DNA from: Roseovarius gaetbuli
GTDB taxonomy: Bacteria; Pseudomonadota; Alphaproteobacteria; Rhodobacterales; Rhodobacteraceae
Assembly: GCF_900172365.1 (NCBI RefSeq)
Contig: NZ_FWFJ01000038.1
Coordinates: 1 to 37,727, forward strand
Length of the DNA stretch: 37,727 nucleotides
Direction: 5' to 3'
Position numbers and translations under genes: made by a program. Positions 1 to 7,686 of the stretch are shown here, piece after piece (the stretch's first letter is position 1; every line of letters starts with the position of its first letter). Under the pieces are notes generated by a model. The model ran no database searches, was not told where the DNA came from, and worked only from the letters and a program-made list of their open reading frames with translations.

Positions 1-134
1 TCGTCGATTGGTACATGAACGGCAAGATCGAGATCGACCCGATGATCACCCACACCCTTGCCCTCGACGATATCAACAAGGGCTTCAAGATGATGCACGC
101 AGGCGAATCAATCCGCAGCGTCGTGGTCTATTGA
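1..134 (+). CDS. flhA: S-(hydroxymethyl)glutathione dehydrogenase, C-terminal fragment
   Basis: The window opens inside this gene; 43 residues in frame from base 3 to the TGA at 132-134 remain. The visible end ([13 protein letters not shown], then [14 protein letters not shown] and a final SIRSVVVY) matches the C-terminus of class III zinc alcohol dehydrogenases, which oxidise S-hydroxymethylglutathione in the cytoplasm with NAD. This is the formaldehyde-detoxifying step of the glutathione pathway. Its position 154 bases upstream of xoxF on the same strand fits that role, because XoxF makes formaldehyde or formate. The zinc-binding and NAD-binding parts lie outside the window. The symbol follows Paracoccus usage; adhC or frmA are equivalents. 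Confidence 0.8.
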   Translation, partial: VDWYMNGKIEIDPMITHTLALDDINKGFKMMHAGESIRSVVVY

Positions 135-288
135 ACGGGACGCAAACAACAGGAGGCGGATCGCGCAGCACAAGGAATTGACCCAAGCACAGGGGGAGGA
201 GGACCCCCCGGAGCAACAGGTTGGCACAGCCGGACCACGGCGTTCGGCAAGAGCAATCACACAAAATCTACGACCCAGGGAGGAAGAT
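135..288. other. intergenic region upstream of xoxF
   Basis: These 154 bases separate the formaldehyde dehydrogenase from xoxF. An AGGAGG-like element lies near 150-155 but no convincing ORF follows it. The functional ribosome binding site for xoxF is the AGGGAGGAAG run at about 277-286, just before the ATG at 289. I see no clear sigma-70 promoter or palindrome. An in-frame upstream start near 178 exists but would place a charged stretch before the signal peptide. Confidence 0.4.
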
Positions 289-2091
289 ATGAAGAAACTA
301 CTTATGATGTCAGCGGCGATCGTTGTTGGTCTGTCGGCCACGGCAAGCGCGAACGAGGCGCTTCAGGCGATGATCGACGACCCGGCGCAATGGCCGATTC
401 AGACCGGCGATTACGAGAACACGCGCTACTCCGAGTTGGATCAGATCAACAAGGACAACGTCGGCGATCTTCAGGTCGCCTGGACCTTCTCGACCGGCGT
501 TCTGCGCGGGCACGAGGGATCGCCCCTTGTGGTTGGCGATATCATGTATGTCCACACGCCGTTCCCCAATATCGTTTACGCGCTAAATCTTGCGGAAGAC
601 GGCAAGATCATGTGGAAGTACGAGCCCAAGCAAGACCCCAACGTGATCCCGGTGATGTGCTGTGACACGGTCTATCGTGGCGTTGCCTATGCGAATGACA
701 CGATCTTCCTGCATCAGGCCGATACCACCGTTGTGGCGCTTGATGCCAAGACCGGCGAAGTGAAATGGTCGGTGGCAAATGGTGATCCGTCGATCGGCGA
801 GACCAACACCGCGACGGTTCTTCCGGTCAAGGACAAGGTCATCGTCGGCATTTCGGGCGGCGAATTTGGCGTGCGTGGCTCGACCACGGCCTATGACATG
901 GAAACCGGCGAGCTCGTTTGGCGCGCCTATTCGATGGGCCCCGATAGCGACACGCTGATTGATCCCGAGAATACCACCCACCTGGGTAAACCGGTTGGCG
1001 CGGATTCGGGCACCAACACCTGGGAAGGCGATCAGTGGAAGATCGGCGGCGGCTCGACCTGGGGCTGGTATTCCTATGATGCCGAGCTTGACCTGTTCTA
1101 TTACGGCACCGGCAACCCCTCGACCTGGAACCCGGCACAGCGCCTTGGCGACAACCGCTGGTCAATGACCATCATGGCGCGCAACCCCGATACCGGCGTG
1201 GCCAAGTGGCTCTATCAAATGACCCCGCATGACGAGTGGGATTATGATGGCGTCAACGAGATGATCCTGACCGATCAGGAAATCGACGGCAAGATGCGCA
1301 AGCTCTTGACCCACCCCGACCGGAACGGCCTTGCCTATACTCTGGATCGTGAAACCGGCGAATTGCTTGTCGCCGAGAAATTCGATCCTGAGGTCAACTG
1401 GACCACAGGCGTGGATATGGACCCGGAATCGGATACCTATGGTCGTCCGGCTGTGGTTGCGGCCTATTCGACCGAGCAGAATGGTGAAGACGTCAACTCG
1501 ACCGGAATCTGTCCTGCGGCCCTTGGCACCAAGGACCAACAGCCGTCGGCCTATAGCAAGAAAACCGGCCTGTTCTATATCCCGACAAACCACGTTTGCA
1601 TGGATTACGAACCCTTCCGCGTCAGCTATACCGCTGGTCAGCCCTATGTCGGTGCGACCCTCGCGATGTACCCGGCCCCCGGAAGCCATGGCGGCATGGG
1701 TAACTTCATCGCCTGGGACAACATCGAAGGTAAGATCAAGTGGTCGATCCCCGAGCAGTTCTCGGTTTGGTCGGGTGCTCTGGCAACCGCTGGCGACGTC
1801 GTCTTCTACGGCACGCTTGAAGGTTACCTGAAGGCGATTGATGCCAATACTGGTGACGAGCTTTACAGCTTCAAGACACCCTCGGGCATTATCGGCAACG
1901 TGATGACCTACGAGCATGCGGGCAAACAGTATGTCGGTATCCTGTCGGGTATCGGTGGCTGGGCCGGGATCGGCCTTGCGGCTGGCCTGACCGATCCGAA
2001 TGCGGGTCTGGGCGCCGTGGGTGGCTATGCGGCCCTGTCGGATTACACCGCTCTGGGTGGTCAGCTGACCGTGTTCGCCCTGCCCAACTAA
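289..2091 (+). CDS. xoxF: XoxF-type lanthanide-dependent PQQ methanol dehydrogenase
   Basis: 600-residue periplasmic quinoprotein that oxidises methanol (and often other primary alcohols or formaldehyde), passing electrons to a c-type cytochrome. The start at 289 follows a strong AGGGAGG site and gives a typical signal peptide ([21 protein letters not shown]). The vicinal cysteine pair that packs against PQQ is C124-C125. The decisive motif is DYD at residues 318-320: D318 corresponds to the catalytic aspartate, and the second aspartate D320 is the extra metal ligand that marks XoxF and lanthanide binding, where calcium-dependent MxaF has alanine. The length is normal for the family. It heads an operon with xoxG, xoxJ and the CxxxCW gene, next to formaldehyde dehydrogenase. 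No small MxaI-like subunit is present, as expected for XoxF. Lanthanide use is inferred from the motif. Confidence 0.96.
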   Translation: MKKLLMMSAAIVVGLSATASANEALQAMIDDPAQWPIQTGDYENTRYSELDQINKDNVGDLQVAWTFSTGVLRGHEGSPLVVGDIMYVHTPFPNIVYALNLAEDGKIMWKYEPKQDPNVIPVMCCDTVYRGVAYANDTIFLHQADTTVVALDAKTGEVKWSVANGDPSIGETNTATVLPVKDKVIVGISGGEFGVRGSTTAYDMETGELVWRAYSMGPDSDTLIDPENTTHLGKPVGADSGTNTWEGDQWKIGGGSTWGWYSYDAELDLFYYGTGNPSTWNPAQRLGDNRWSMTIMARNPDTGVAKWLYQMTPHDEWDYDGVNEMILTDQEIDGKMRKLLTHPDRNGLAYTLDRETGELLVAEKFDPEVNWTTGVDMDPESDTYGRPAVVAAYSTEQNGEDVNSTGICPAALGTKDQQPSAYSKKTGLFYIPTNHVCMDYEPFRVSYTAGQPYVGATLAMYPAPGSHGGMGNFIAWDNIEGKIKWSIPEQFSVWSGALATAGDVVFYGTLEGYLKAIDANTGDELYSFKTPSGIIGNVMTYEHAGKQYVGILSGIGGWAGIGLAAGLTDPNAGLGAVGGYAALSDYTALGGQLTVFALPN

Positions 2092-2097
2092 CCAATC

Positions 2098-2115
2098 CTG
2101 TCTGAGACAAGACAG
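2098..2115 (+). repeat. short inverted repeat after xoxF
   Basis: CTGTCT at 2098-2103 and AGACAG at 2110-2115 are perfect inverted repeats with a 6-base loop, starting 6 bases after the xoxF stop. This would form a small hairpin just before the larger one at 2122-2153. There is no T-run after it. Confidence 0.45.
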
Positions 2116-2121
2116 AACCCT

Positions 2122-2153
2122 TCGGCGCGGCACCCTTCCCGGTGTCGCGCCGA
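2122..2153 (+). promoter_or_regulatory. strong hairpin between xoxF and xoxG
   Basis: A 13-pair stem (2122-2134 with 2141-2153, one G-T wobble) closes a 6-base loop CTTCCC. No T-run follows, so it does not look like a complete intrinsic terminator. Sited between the highly expressed dehydrogenase and its cytochrome, it would be expected to protect the 3' end of xoxF mRNA or to attenuate downstream transcription. The structure is read directly from the sequence; the function is inferred. Confidence 0.6.
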
Positions 2154-2179
2154 GGCACCAATACCCAAAGGAGCAGAGA

Positions 2180-2716
2180 ATGTTGACCAACCGCCGCCTT
2201 TTGTCCGCAGGGCTTGCCGGCCTGCTGGCGTTTGTCGCCGCACCGAGCCTCGCCGAGGACCTTCCGTCGCGCGACGATCCATCCATTGCCGCCGCCTATG
2301 AAGAGGGTGGCCGATATTTCACCGAGGATGACATTCCCACGTTCAACGTTGCCGAAGATGGCACTGTCGACTGGCGCACCTTTTCCGGCTTTCGCCGCTA
2401 TCACGCGGAATGCCACGTGTGTCACGGCCCGGATGGAGAAGGCTCAACCTATGCCCCGGCGCTCAAGGTGTCTGCGCTGACGCTGGATTACTATGATTTT
2501 GTCGGCGTTGTTGCCGAAGGCCGCCAAAAGGTCAACGCCTCGGAGAATTCGGTGATGCCGAGCTTTGGCACCAATCCGAACGTGATGTGCTATCTCGATG
2601 ACATCTATGTCTATCTCAAGGCGCGCGGCACCGAGGCCGTGGCCCGTGGGCGCCCCCCCAAGAAAGATCCGAAATCCGATTCGATCCGGGAGGATGAAGA
2701 TGCCTGCATGGGCTAG
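2180..2716 (+). CDS. xoxG: cytochrome c, XoxF electron acceptor (XoxG type)
   Basis: 178-residue periplasmic c-type cytochrome expected to take electrons from XoxF and pass them to the respiratory chain. A signal peptide (about residues 1-25, ending PSLAE) is followed by one haem site, CHVCH at residues 78-82. A methionine in NSVMPSFG is the likely distal haem ligand. The C-terminal tail is charged and rich in Lys, Asp and Glu. An AAAGGAGC ribosome site lies before the ATG at 2180. It follows xoxF by 88 bases that hold a strong hairpin and overlaps xoxJ at its end. Identity as XoxG rests on the haem motif, size and position, since several cytochrome cL-like families look alike at this level. 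Confidence 0.88.
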   Translation: MLTNRRLLSAGLAGLLAFVAAPSLAEDLPSRDDPSIAAAYEEGGRYFTEDDIPTFNVAEDGTVDWRTFSGFRRYHAECHVCHGPDGEGSTYAPALKVSALTLDYYDFVGVVAEGRQKVNASENSVMPSFGTNPNVMCYLDDIYVYLKARGTEAVARGRPPKKDPKSDSIREDEDACMG

Positions 2717-3527
2717 GATTGCGGTGATTGCCCTTGCGTTGCTGCCCGGTGTGGCGGCGGCGCAGATGGCCGAACTGGTGTCGAAAACCGCGTTTCGCGT
2801 CTGTGCCGACCCGTCGAACGATCCGATGTCGACGCAGGATGGCACGGGATTTGAAAACAAGATCGCCGATCTGATCGCGGCAAAGCTTGAAAAGCCGGTT
2901 GAATATACCTGGTTTCCGATGGCGACCGGATTTGTGCGCCGCACCCTGCGGGCCAATGAATGCGACGTGATCATCGGCTTTGCCCAAGGTCACGAGATGG
3001 TGCAGAACACCAATCATTACATGACCTCGGCCTATACGATCGTCTTTCCCAAGGACAGCCCTTTGGCGGATGTCACGACGATGTCTGATCCGCGTCTCAA
3101 GGATAAGGTTCTCGGCATCATCGCCGGAAGCCCGCCGGGCACGCATATGGCGCGCCAGGGGTTGATGCCCAAGGCGCGGCCCTATCAGTTGTTCGTTGAT
3201 CGCCGTTATGCCTCTCCGGCGGTGGATATGCTTGCGGATCTCGAGGCGGGCAAGATTGACGCCGCTGTTCTCTGGGGCCCGATCAGCGGGCCGTTGGTCA
3301 AACGCGAGCATCCCAATCTCAAGGTCGTGCCGCTGATCCATGAAACCGATCCGCCGCGTCTGTTTTACCGCATCACCATGGGCGTGCGCCTTGGCGAGGA
3401 TCAGTGGAAGCGAAAGCTCAATTCCCTGTTGCGACGCAATCAGGCCGAGATCGACCAGATCCTGACAGAGGCCGGTGTGCCGCTTTTCAACAACATGGGG
3501 ACGGAGCTTAAGGAGGTCACGCAATGA
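2700..3527 (+). CDS. xoxJ: XoxJ/MxaJ-like periplasmic binding protein
   Basis: 275-residue secreted protein of the extracellular solute-binding fold (family 3-like) that accompanies XoxF and XoxG. MxaJ and XoxJ proteins are thought to help mature or activate the dehydrogenase; they are not transporters. After the signal peptide (MPAWARIAVIALALLPGVAAAQ) come typical features such as FRVCADPSNDPMS and the domain-closing EAGKIDAAVLWGPISG. I chose the ATG at 2700 because a GGGAGG site ends 6 bases before it; the alternative ATG at 2694 sits directly against that site. The gene overlaps xoxG by 17 bases and the next gene by 4, so translation is probably coupled through the operon. Confidence 0.87.
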   Translation: MPAWARIAVIALALLPGVAAAQMAELVSKTAFRVCADPSNDPMSTQDGTGFENKIADLIAAKLEKPVEYTWFPMATGFVRRTLRANECDVIIGFAQGHEMVQNTNHYMTSAYTIVFPKDSPLADVTTMSDPRLKDKVLGIIAGSPPGTHMARQGLMPKARPYQLFVDRRYASPAVDMLADLEAGKIDAAVLWGPISGPLVKREHPNLKVVPLIHETDPPRLFYRITMGVRLGEDQWKRKLNSLLRRNQAEIDQILTEAGVPLFNNMGTELKEVTQ

Positions 3528-4072
3528 GGTATGGCGGCCATGGTATCTTTGCGGTCCTCGCGCTTTGCGCCGGATTGGCGCAGGCGCAGGGCGTGCCCGA
3601 ACCGGACGCGTATCGTGGCCCGCCTTACCGCGCGCCGGTGCCCGCGACGCTAAGCGGCGCGACGGTTGTCGATGACGCCGAGGCCTATCAGCTCTGGCAA
3701 GAGGGCGAGGTGGCGTTCATCGACGTGTTGCCACGCGCGCCCAAGGCCGAGAACCTGCCCAAGGGCACGATCTGGCGCGAAAAGCCGCGCAAGTCGATCC
3801 CCGGCGCAATCTGGCTGCCCAATACCGGGTATGAGAAGATTGCCGAAGAAACCGCCACCTACCTGCGCCGCGGGTTGGAGCAGGCAACCGCTGGTGAGCG
3901 GTCGCATCCGGTGCTGGTGTTCTGCCTCATGGATTGCTGGATGTCGTGGAATGTCGCCAAGCGCGCCCTCGAAATGGGCTATGAGACAGTTTATTGGTAT
4001 CCCGACGGCACCGATGGCTGGGACATGGAAGATCACCCGCTTGAAGCGCTTGATCCCTTGCCCGAGGACTAA
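3524..4072 (+). CDS. PQQ-catabolism-associated CxxxCW protein, rhodanese-like
   Basis: 182-residue secreted protein with signal peptide (about residues 1-23) and a rhodanese-like fold. The motif C134-LMD-C138-W139 sits where a rhodanese active-site loop would be, after VLVF and before SWNVAKRALEMGY. It resembles the family named PQQ-dependent catabolism-associated CXXCW motif protein, whose members occur with quinoprotein alcohol dehydrogenases and whose function is unknown; a redox or cofactor role has been suggested. The start ATG overlaps the xoxJ stop (ATGA), so it is translationally coupled. It is the last gene of the xox operon and ends 3 bases from the convergent gene. Confidence 0.82.
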   Translation: MRYGGHGIFAVLALCAGLAQAQGVPEPDAYRGPPYRAPVPATLSGATVVDDAEAYQLWQEGEVAFIDVLPRAPKAENLPKGTIWREKPRKSIPGAIWLPNTGYEKIAEETATYLRRGLEQATAGERSHPVLVFCLMDCWMSWNVAKRALEMGYETVYWYPDGTDGWDMEDHPLEALDPLPED

Positions 4073-4075
4073 CTT

Positions 4076-4894
4076 TCAATAGGCCGCAAGGCTTGTGTGG
4101 GCGCGGGTCACCTTGCCGTCGCTGTCATGCAGGGTAACCTCGGCCATGCTTGTGCCCTCGGGGACGGACACACGCAGACGCGGGTTTTCCGACAGGGAAA
4201 TGCTTCCGGTCATGCTTAGGTAGGGGGCATTATCAAGGGCGACATCAACCTCGCCCACCACCCGCAGCGGAATATAAAGCAGCGTGATCTGATCCATTTG
4301 CAGGCCAGAGTGGCTTGGGTGGCTGATATCCACGTCAAGCGCGCCAACCTTGCCCGCAAGGGCGGCGATGCGGGTGTTCACGCTCTTGCTGGGCACGTCA
4401 AGCGCGGGCAAAAACGCCAGTTCCATATCGCCAAGGGTGGCAAGCGCGCCGGTCGGATCGGTGCCCGGCGGTGCAGCGCAGGCCCCTTGCCCCGAGGTTT
4501 TGAGATATCCCTCTGCCACGTGCCGCTCGCCCGCATCGGTCAGTGCCACAAGATGCAGGGGCGTCTGCCCGTTGATCCGCGCGGTCAGGCTAAAGGCAAA
4601 CTCGGCCTGCGGCTCCGCGAGGGTGAAATCGGCCGCCACAGGGGCGGGGTTTTCGTCAATCACAAGCGTGACGCCCGTGATCATCTGTCCCGGCGGAGCA
4701 ATGATATGCCCGCCAAGCACCGTGCGCGCATCATCGGTGGCGCGGTAGGGGGCATCAAGGGCGACATGCGCGCTCTGGCTGACCACCGGATCATCGCCGT
4801 AAAGCGCGTCGCGGATATCATCCCAGGCCGATTGCGCGAGTGCCGGACCAGAGCCAAGCAAAAGCGCACTCACAGCGAGGTAAAGTGGTTTCAT
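4076..4894 (-). CDS. quinoprotein-associated SoxYZ-like carrier protein
   Basis: 272-residue secreted protein joining a SoxY-like N-terminal half to a SoxZ-like C-terminal half. The start at 4894 follows a GGAGGGATGAC ribosome site and begins a signal peptide ending ALAQ. The SoxY-like part ends with a single cysteine, C139 in GQGACAAP, instead of the swinging GGCGG tail of true SoxY. The SoxZ-like part begins near ISHPSHSG. Fused SoxYZ proteins of this kind are a recognised companion of PQQ dehydrogenases with no proven reaction. It begins one base after the stop of the DUF3280-like gene and is the last gene of the long minus-strand operon. Confidence 0.78.
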   Translation of the reverse strand: MKPLYLAVSALLLGSGPALAQSAWDDIRDALYGDDPVVSQSAHVALDAPYRATDDARTVLGGHIIAPPGQMITGVTLVIDENPAPVAADFTLAEPQAEFAFSLTARINGQTPLHLVALTDAGERHVAEGYLKTSGQGACAAPPGTDPTGALATLGDMELAFLPALDVPSKSVNTRIAALAGKVGALDVDISHPSHSGLQMDQITLLYIPLRVVGEVDVALDNAPYLSMTGSISLSENPRLRVSVPEGTSMAEVTLHDSDGKVTRAHTSLAAY

Positions 4895-4895
4895 G

Positions 4896-5414
4896 TCATC
4901 CCTCCACAAAGAAATGGGTCTTGAAAATATAGCGCATGCCGCGCAGCCATGAATCGTCTGTATTAGAGCGGATATCGACCGCGCGTGCACGCACCGCGTT
5001 CCCGCTGGCCACATCGCGCATCACAAGGTTCATCGACAGGATCAGGTTCGAGACTTTCTGCACCTCGCCGACAACCACGTAATCCGCCCCCAGCTTGGCC
5101 GCGATCCGGACCTCGCAGCCATAGCAATCGGCGGGGTTCTTGATCCGCCCGAGATCGGTCGCGACCGGGGCAAGGTCAAGCATGGCAAAGCCTTCGGCCT
5201 CTAACCGCTCCTGCACCGCGTCTTGCAGCATGGCAAGACGCGCGGTTTCATCCGCGCGCACCGGGTTATAGGCGCCTTCGGTCGAGGTATCTATGAAGGT
5301 GAGGCCAAGAAAGGCCAGGCTAGCCCCATCGCGCAACTCTACCAGCCCCTGGGCCCTGGCGACACCAAAGGAGAGCATCATGGCCAATAGGCCAAGGACA
5401 AGTCGCGTTTTCAT
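4896..5414 (-). CDS. secreted DUF3280-like protein
   Basis: 172-residue secreted protein of unknown function, with signal peptide MKTRLVLGLLAMMLSFGVARAQ. The body resembles the DUF3280/DUF2380 type, with NPVRADETARLAML, a DCYGCEV CxxC-like pair and a GADYVVVGEVQKVS strand that recalls domains of outer-membrane lipoprotein regulators. Such genes are often found near methylotrophic quinoproteins. The ATG at 5414 is preferred; a GTG two codons upstream (5420) is possible and neither has a clear ribosome site. It ends one base before the SoxYZ-like gene, and its last codons carry that gene's ribosome site. It follows the histidine kinase by 67 bases. Confidence 0.68.
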   Translation of the reverse strand: MKTRLVLGLLAMMLSFGVARAQGLVELRDGASLAFLGLTFIDTSTEGAYNPVRADETARLAMLQDAVQERLEAEGFAMLDLAPVATDLGRIKNPADCYGCEVRIAAKLGADYVVVGEVQKVSNLILSMNLVMRDVASGNAVRARAVDIRSNTDDSWLRGMRYIFKTHFFVEG

Positions 5415-5481
5415 GGGCACAGTCTAGGGTTGGATCGGCGCGCGCCATAGGAGACTTTGGTCGTAGAACGCGGCCTTTGCG

Positions 5482-7686
5482 TCAGGGCCGGTCGGGGGTA
5501 AGGAACTGTTCTAACAGAGCCGGGTCAAGCGGCTTGGTCATCACCTCAAGCCCGCCTGCGCGGCAATGCGCGCGCACCGTTTCACTCAGGTGGCCGGTGA
5601 TGATGCGCGCGGGCACCGGGCCATAGCGCGCGGTGATCCGGGCGATGACGTCAGGGCCGGTCACCCCATCGTCAAGCTCGTAATCCACCAGCATCGCATC
5701 GGGGCGGATATCAAGATCACCCAGTTGCGCCATCGCCGCCGAAAGGTCAGGCGCATCAATCACATCCGCGCCCCAGCCATGCAGCAAAAGCGTGATCGCC
5801 TGGCGCAGGTCAGGGTCGTTTTCCACCAGCAGAACGATTTGCCTGTCAAGCGCCGGGCGACCGCTCGGGCGCCCCGGCTGGTCATGCCGACCGGCGGCGC
5901 GTTCGCTGTGAAGCAGCGGCACCGTGACGGTGAAAACAGACCCGCATCCAAGATCAGAGCGAAGCTCTAGCGGGTGGCCCAAAAGCGCACAGGCACGATC
6001 GACGATGGCAAGGCCAAGCCCCATGCCCTCGGCGGCGCTGACATGGGCATCAAGGCGGTGAAACTCCTGAAAGATCTTGTCTTGATCTGCAGGGGCAATA
6101 CCGGGACCGGTGTCGCGCACTTCAAGTCGAAGTGTACGACCACGTCGGCGCGCGCCGACCAAAATCTTGCCCGAGGTCGTATAGCGAATGGCGTTGGCAA
6201 TCAGGTTTTGCAGGATGCGCCGGATATAGCTTGCGTCGGTTTCCACGATCGCGCCGCAGGGCACGAACCGCAGGCCAAGCCCCTTGAGCGCGGCATGCGG
6301 CGCGAATTCATCGTGCAACTGATCAAGGATACGCCCCAGCGGTACCTGGGTCACATCCACCTCGGAATGGCCGGATTCAAGCCGCGAAATATCCAGAAGC
6401 GCGTCGATGATATCTTCGACACTGGTCAAGGCGCGCTGTGCCTTGTCCATCAGGGCGCGGTGATCATCGCGCGTTAGCTCTTCATGGATCGAGGCCAGAT
6501 AAAGCCGCGCCGCCGACAGCGGCTGGCGCAGGTCATGGCTTGCGGCGGCGACAAATCGCGATTTCGAGGCATTGGCGCGCTCGGCATCGCCAAGCGCATC
6601 TTCAAGCTCAAGCGTGCGTTCCAGAACCCGCTGTTCCAGCCGTTCATTGGCATGGGCAAGCGCCCGCGCCGCGGCGCGCTCGGCGGTGACGTCGGAAAAG
6701 CTGATGACAAAGCCCTGATCGGGCATCTGGCGGGCAAACACCTCAAGCGTCTTGCGCCCCCCGCTGCGCATGTGAAACCGCAAGGGCGCACGCCGGTCGG
6801 TGCTGGCCACCCAGGTTGCGATATCGTCTGGCGTCAGGATGCCTTCGATCTGAAAGTCGCTGCCGATCCGGCGCAGGATCACGTCAAACTGAATGCCGAC
6901 CCGGAAATGCGAGAGCGTTATCGACAGCATCTCGCCGGCGTTCTGGTTCCAGCCCCGCAATTGCCCGGTGCGATCGAAGATACAGACCCCCTGATCAATA
7001 TGCTCAAGGGTAGCGCGCACAAGCTGGGCCTGATCGTCAAGCATCTTGCCGCGCTCGCGCCGCTCCAGGCGGATGATATCAGTGATGTCGGTCTGAAGGA
7101 TCACGGTTTGCCCGTCGCGGGTGCGGTGTTCGCTCACCTGAACCCAGCAATCGCCGGTCAGGTTGAGGTTGAACATCACGTGCTTTTCCTGGTGAAGCTG
7201 AAGCCGACGCGCCGCCCATTCGCGGCTTGTCTGCGCGTCGGGAAGTTCCAGAAAACGGCTTTCGCTGGCGTGGCGCACGTAGCTCTCAAAGTCGAGTCCT
7301 GGGCGCAGGCGCGCCACCAGATCGGGCATATACATGCCAAAGCGGCTGTTGTTCATCACAAGGTGACCGTCGCTGTCAAACAGGGCAAAGCCCTCTTGCA
7401 GGGTCTCGATGGCATTGGCGAGGTCGGATTGCGCGCGCTCGGCGCGACGGATGGCGGTGGCCAGTTGCGCGTTGGAGTCGTTGAGCAGGTTAAGCGCGCG
7501 TTCAAGATCGCGGGTGCGGTCGGTGATCTGATCCTCAAGCATGACCGCGCGCTCGAAATGCGCATAGGCGACGCCACCGTCATTGGTGGTTTGCTCGACC
7601 CGGCGCATCAGAACCTCGATGATTTTCATCAGCTTGCGGTTCTGACGCTCCAGCGTATCGGAGGTGTCAATCAGCGAGTGGGTCAT
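5482..7686 (-). CDS. PAS-domain hybrid sensor histidine kinase
   Basis: 734-residue cytoplasmic kinase with no membrane segment. In order: an N-terminal coiled coil (about 1-100), a PAS-like domain around NAIETLQEGFALFDSDG, a second PAS around EHIDQGVCIFDRTG, a possible third, a coiled coil, the HisKA domain with SHDLRQPL (phospho-acceptor H384), the HATPase domain with DTGPGIA and GMGLGLA, and a C-terminal receiver with DAMLVDYELDD (acceptor D668). The ATG at 7686 is chosen for a GGGGGAG site 5 bases upstream; it overlaps the end of the FIST gene by 20 bases. Together with the FIST and LuxR-type genes upstream it forms one signalling set, similar in plan to FlhSR-type control of methanol and formaldehyde genes in Paracoccus. 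The ligand is unknown. Confidence 0.9.
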   Translation of the reverse strand: MTHSLIDTSDTLERQNRKLMKIIEVLMRRVEQTTNDGGVAYAHFERAVMLEDQITDRTRDLERALNLLNDSNAQLATAIRRAERAQSDLANAIETLQEGFALFDSDGHLVMNNSRFGMYMPDLVARLRPGLDFESYVRHASESRFLELPDAQTSREWAARRLQLHQEKHVMFNLNLTGDCWVQVSEHRTRDGQTVILQTDITDIIRLERRERGKMLDDQAQLVRATLEHIDQGVCIFDRTGQLRGWNQNAGEMLSITLSHFRVGIQFDVILRRIGSDFQIEGILTPDDIATWVASTDRRAPLRFHMRSGGRKTLEVFARQMPDQGFVISFSDVTAERAAARALAHANERLEQRVLERTLELEDALGDAERANASKSRFVAAASHDLRQPLSAARLYLASIHEELTRDDHRALMDKAQRALTSVEDIIDALLDISRLESGHSEVDVTQVPLGRILDQLHDEFAPHAALKGLGLRFVPCGAIVETDASYIRRILQNLIANAIRYTTSGKILVGARRRGRTLRLEVRDTGPGIAPADQDKIFQEFHRLDAHVSAAEGMGLGLAIVDRACALLGHPLELRSDLGCGSVFTVTVPLLHSERAAGRHDQPGRPSGRPALDRQIVLLVENDPDLRQAITLLLHGWGADVIDAPDLSAAMAQLGDLDIRPDAMLVDYELDDGVTGPDVIARITARYGPVPARIITGHLSETVRAHCRAGGLEVMTKPLDPALLEQFLTPDRP

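Noticed and set aside
1162..2286. 374-codon minus-strand ORF opposite xoxF
   Set aside because: Antisense to a well-supported gene with no protein-like motifs.
2616..3524. 302-codon minus-strand ORF opposite xoxJ
   Set aside because: Antisense to a clear xoxJ and composition biased; no motif.
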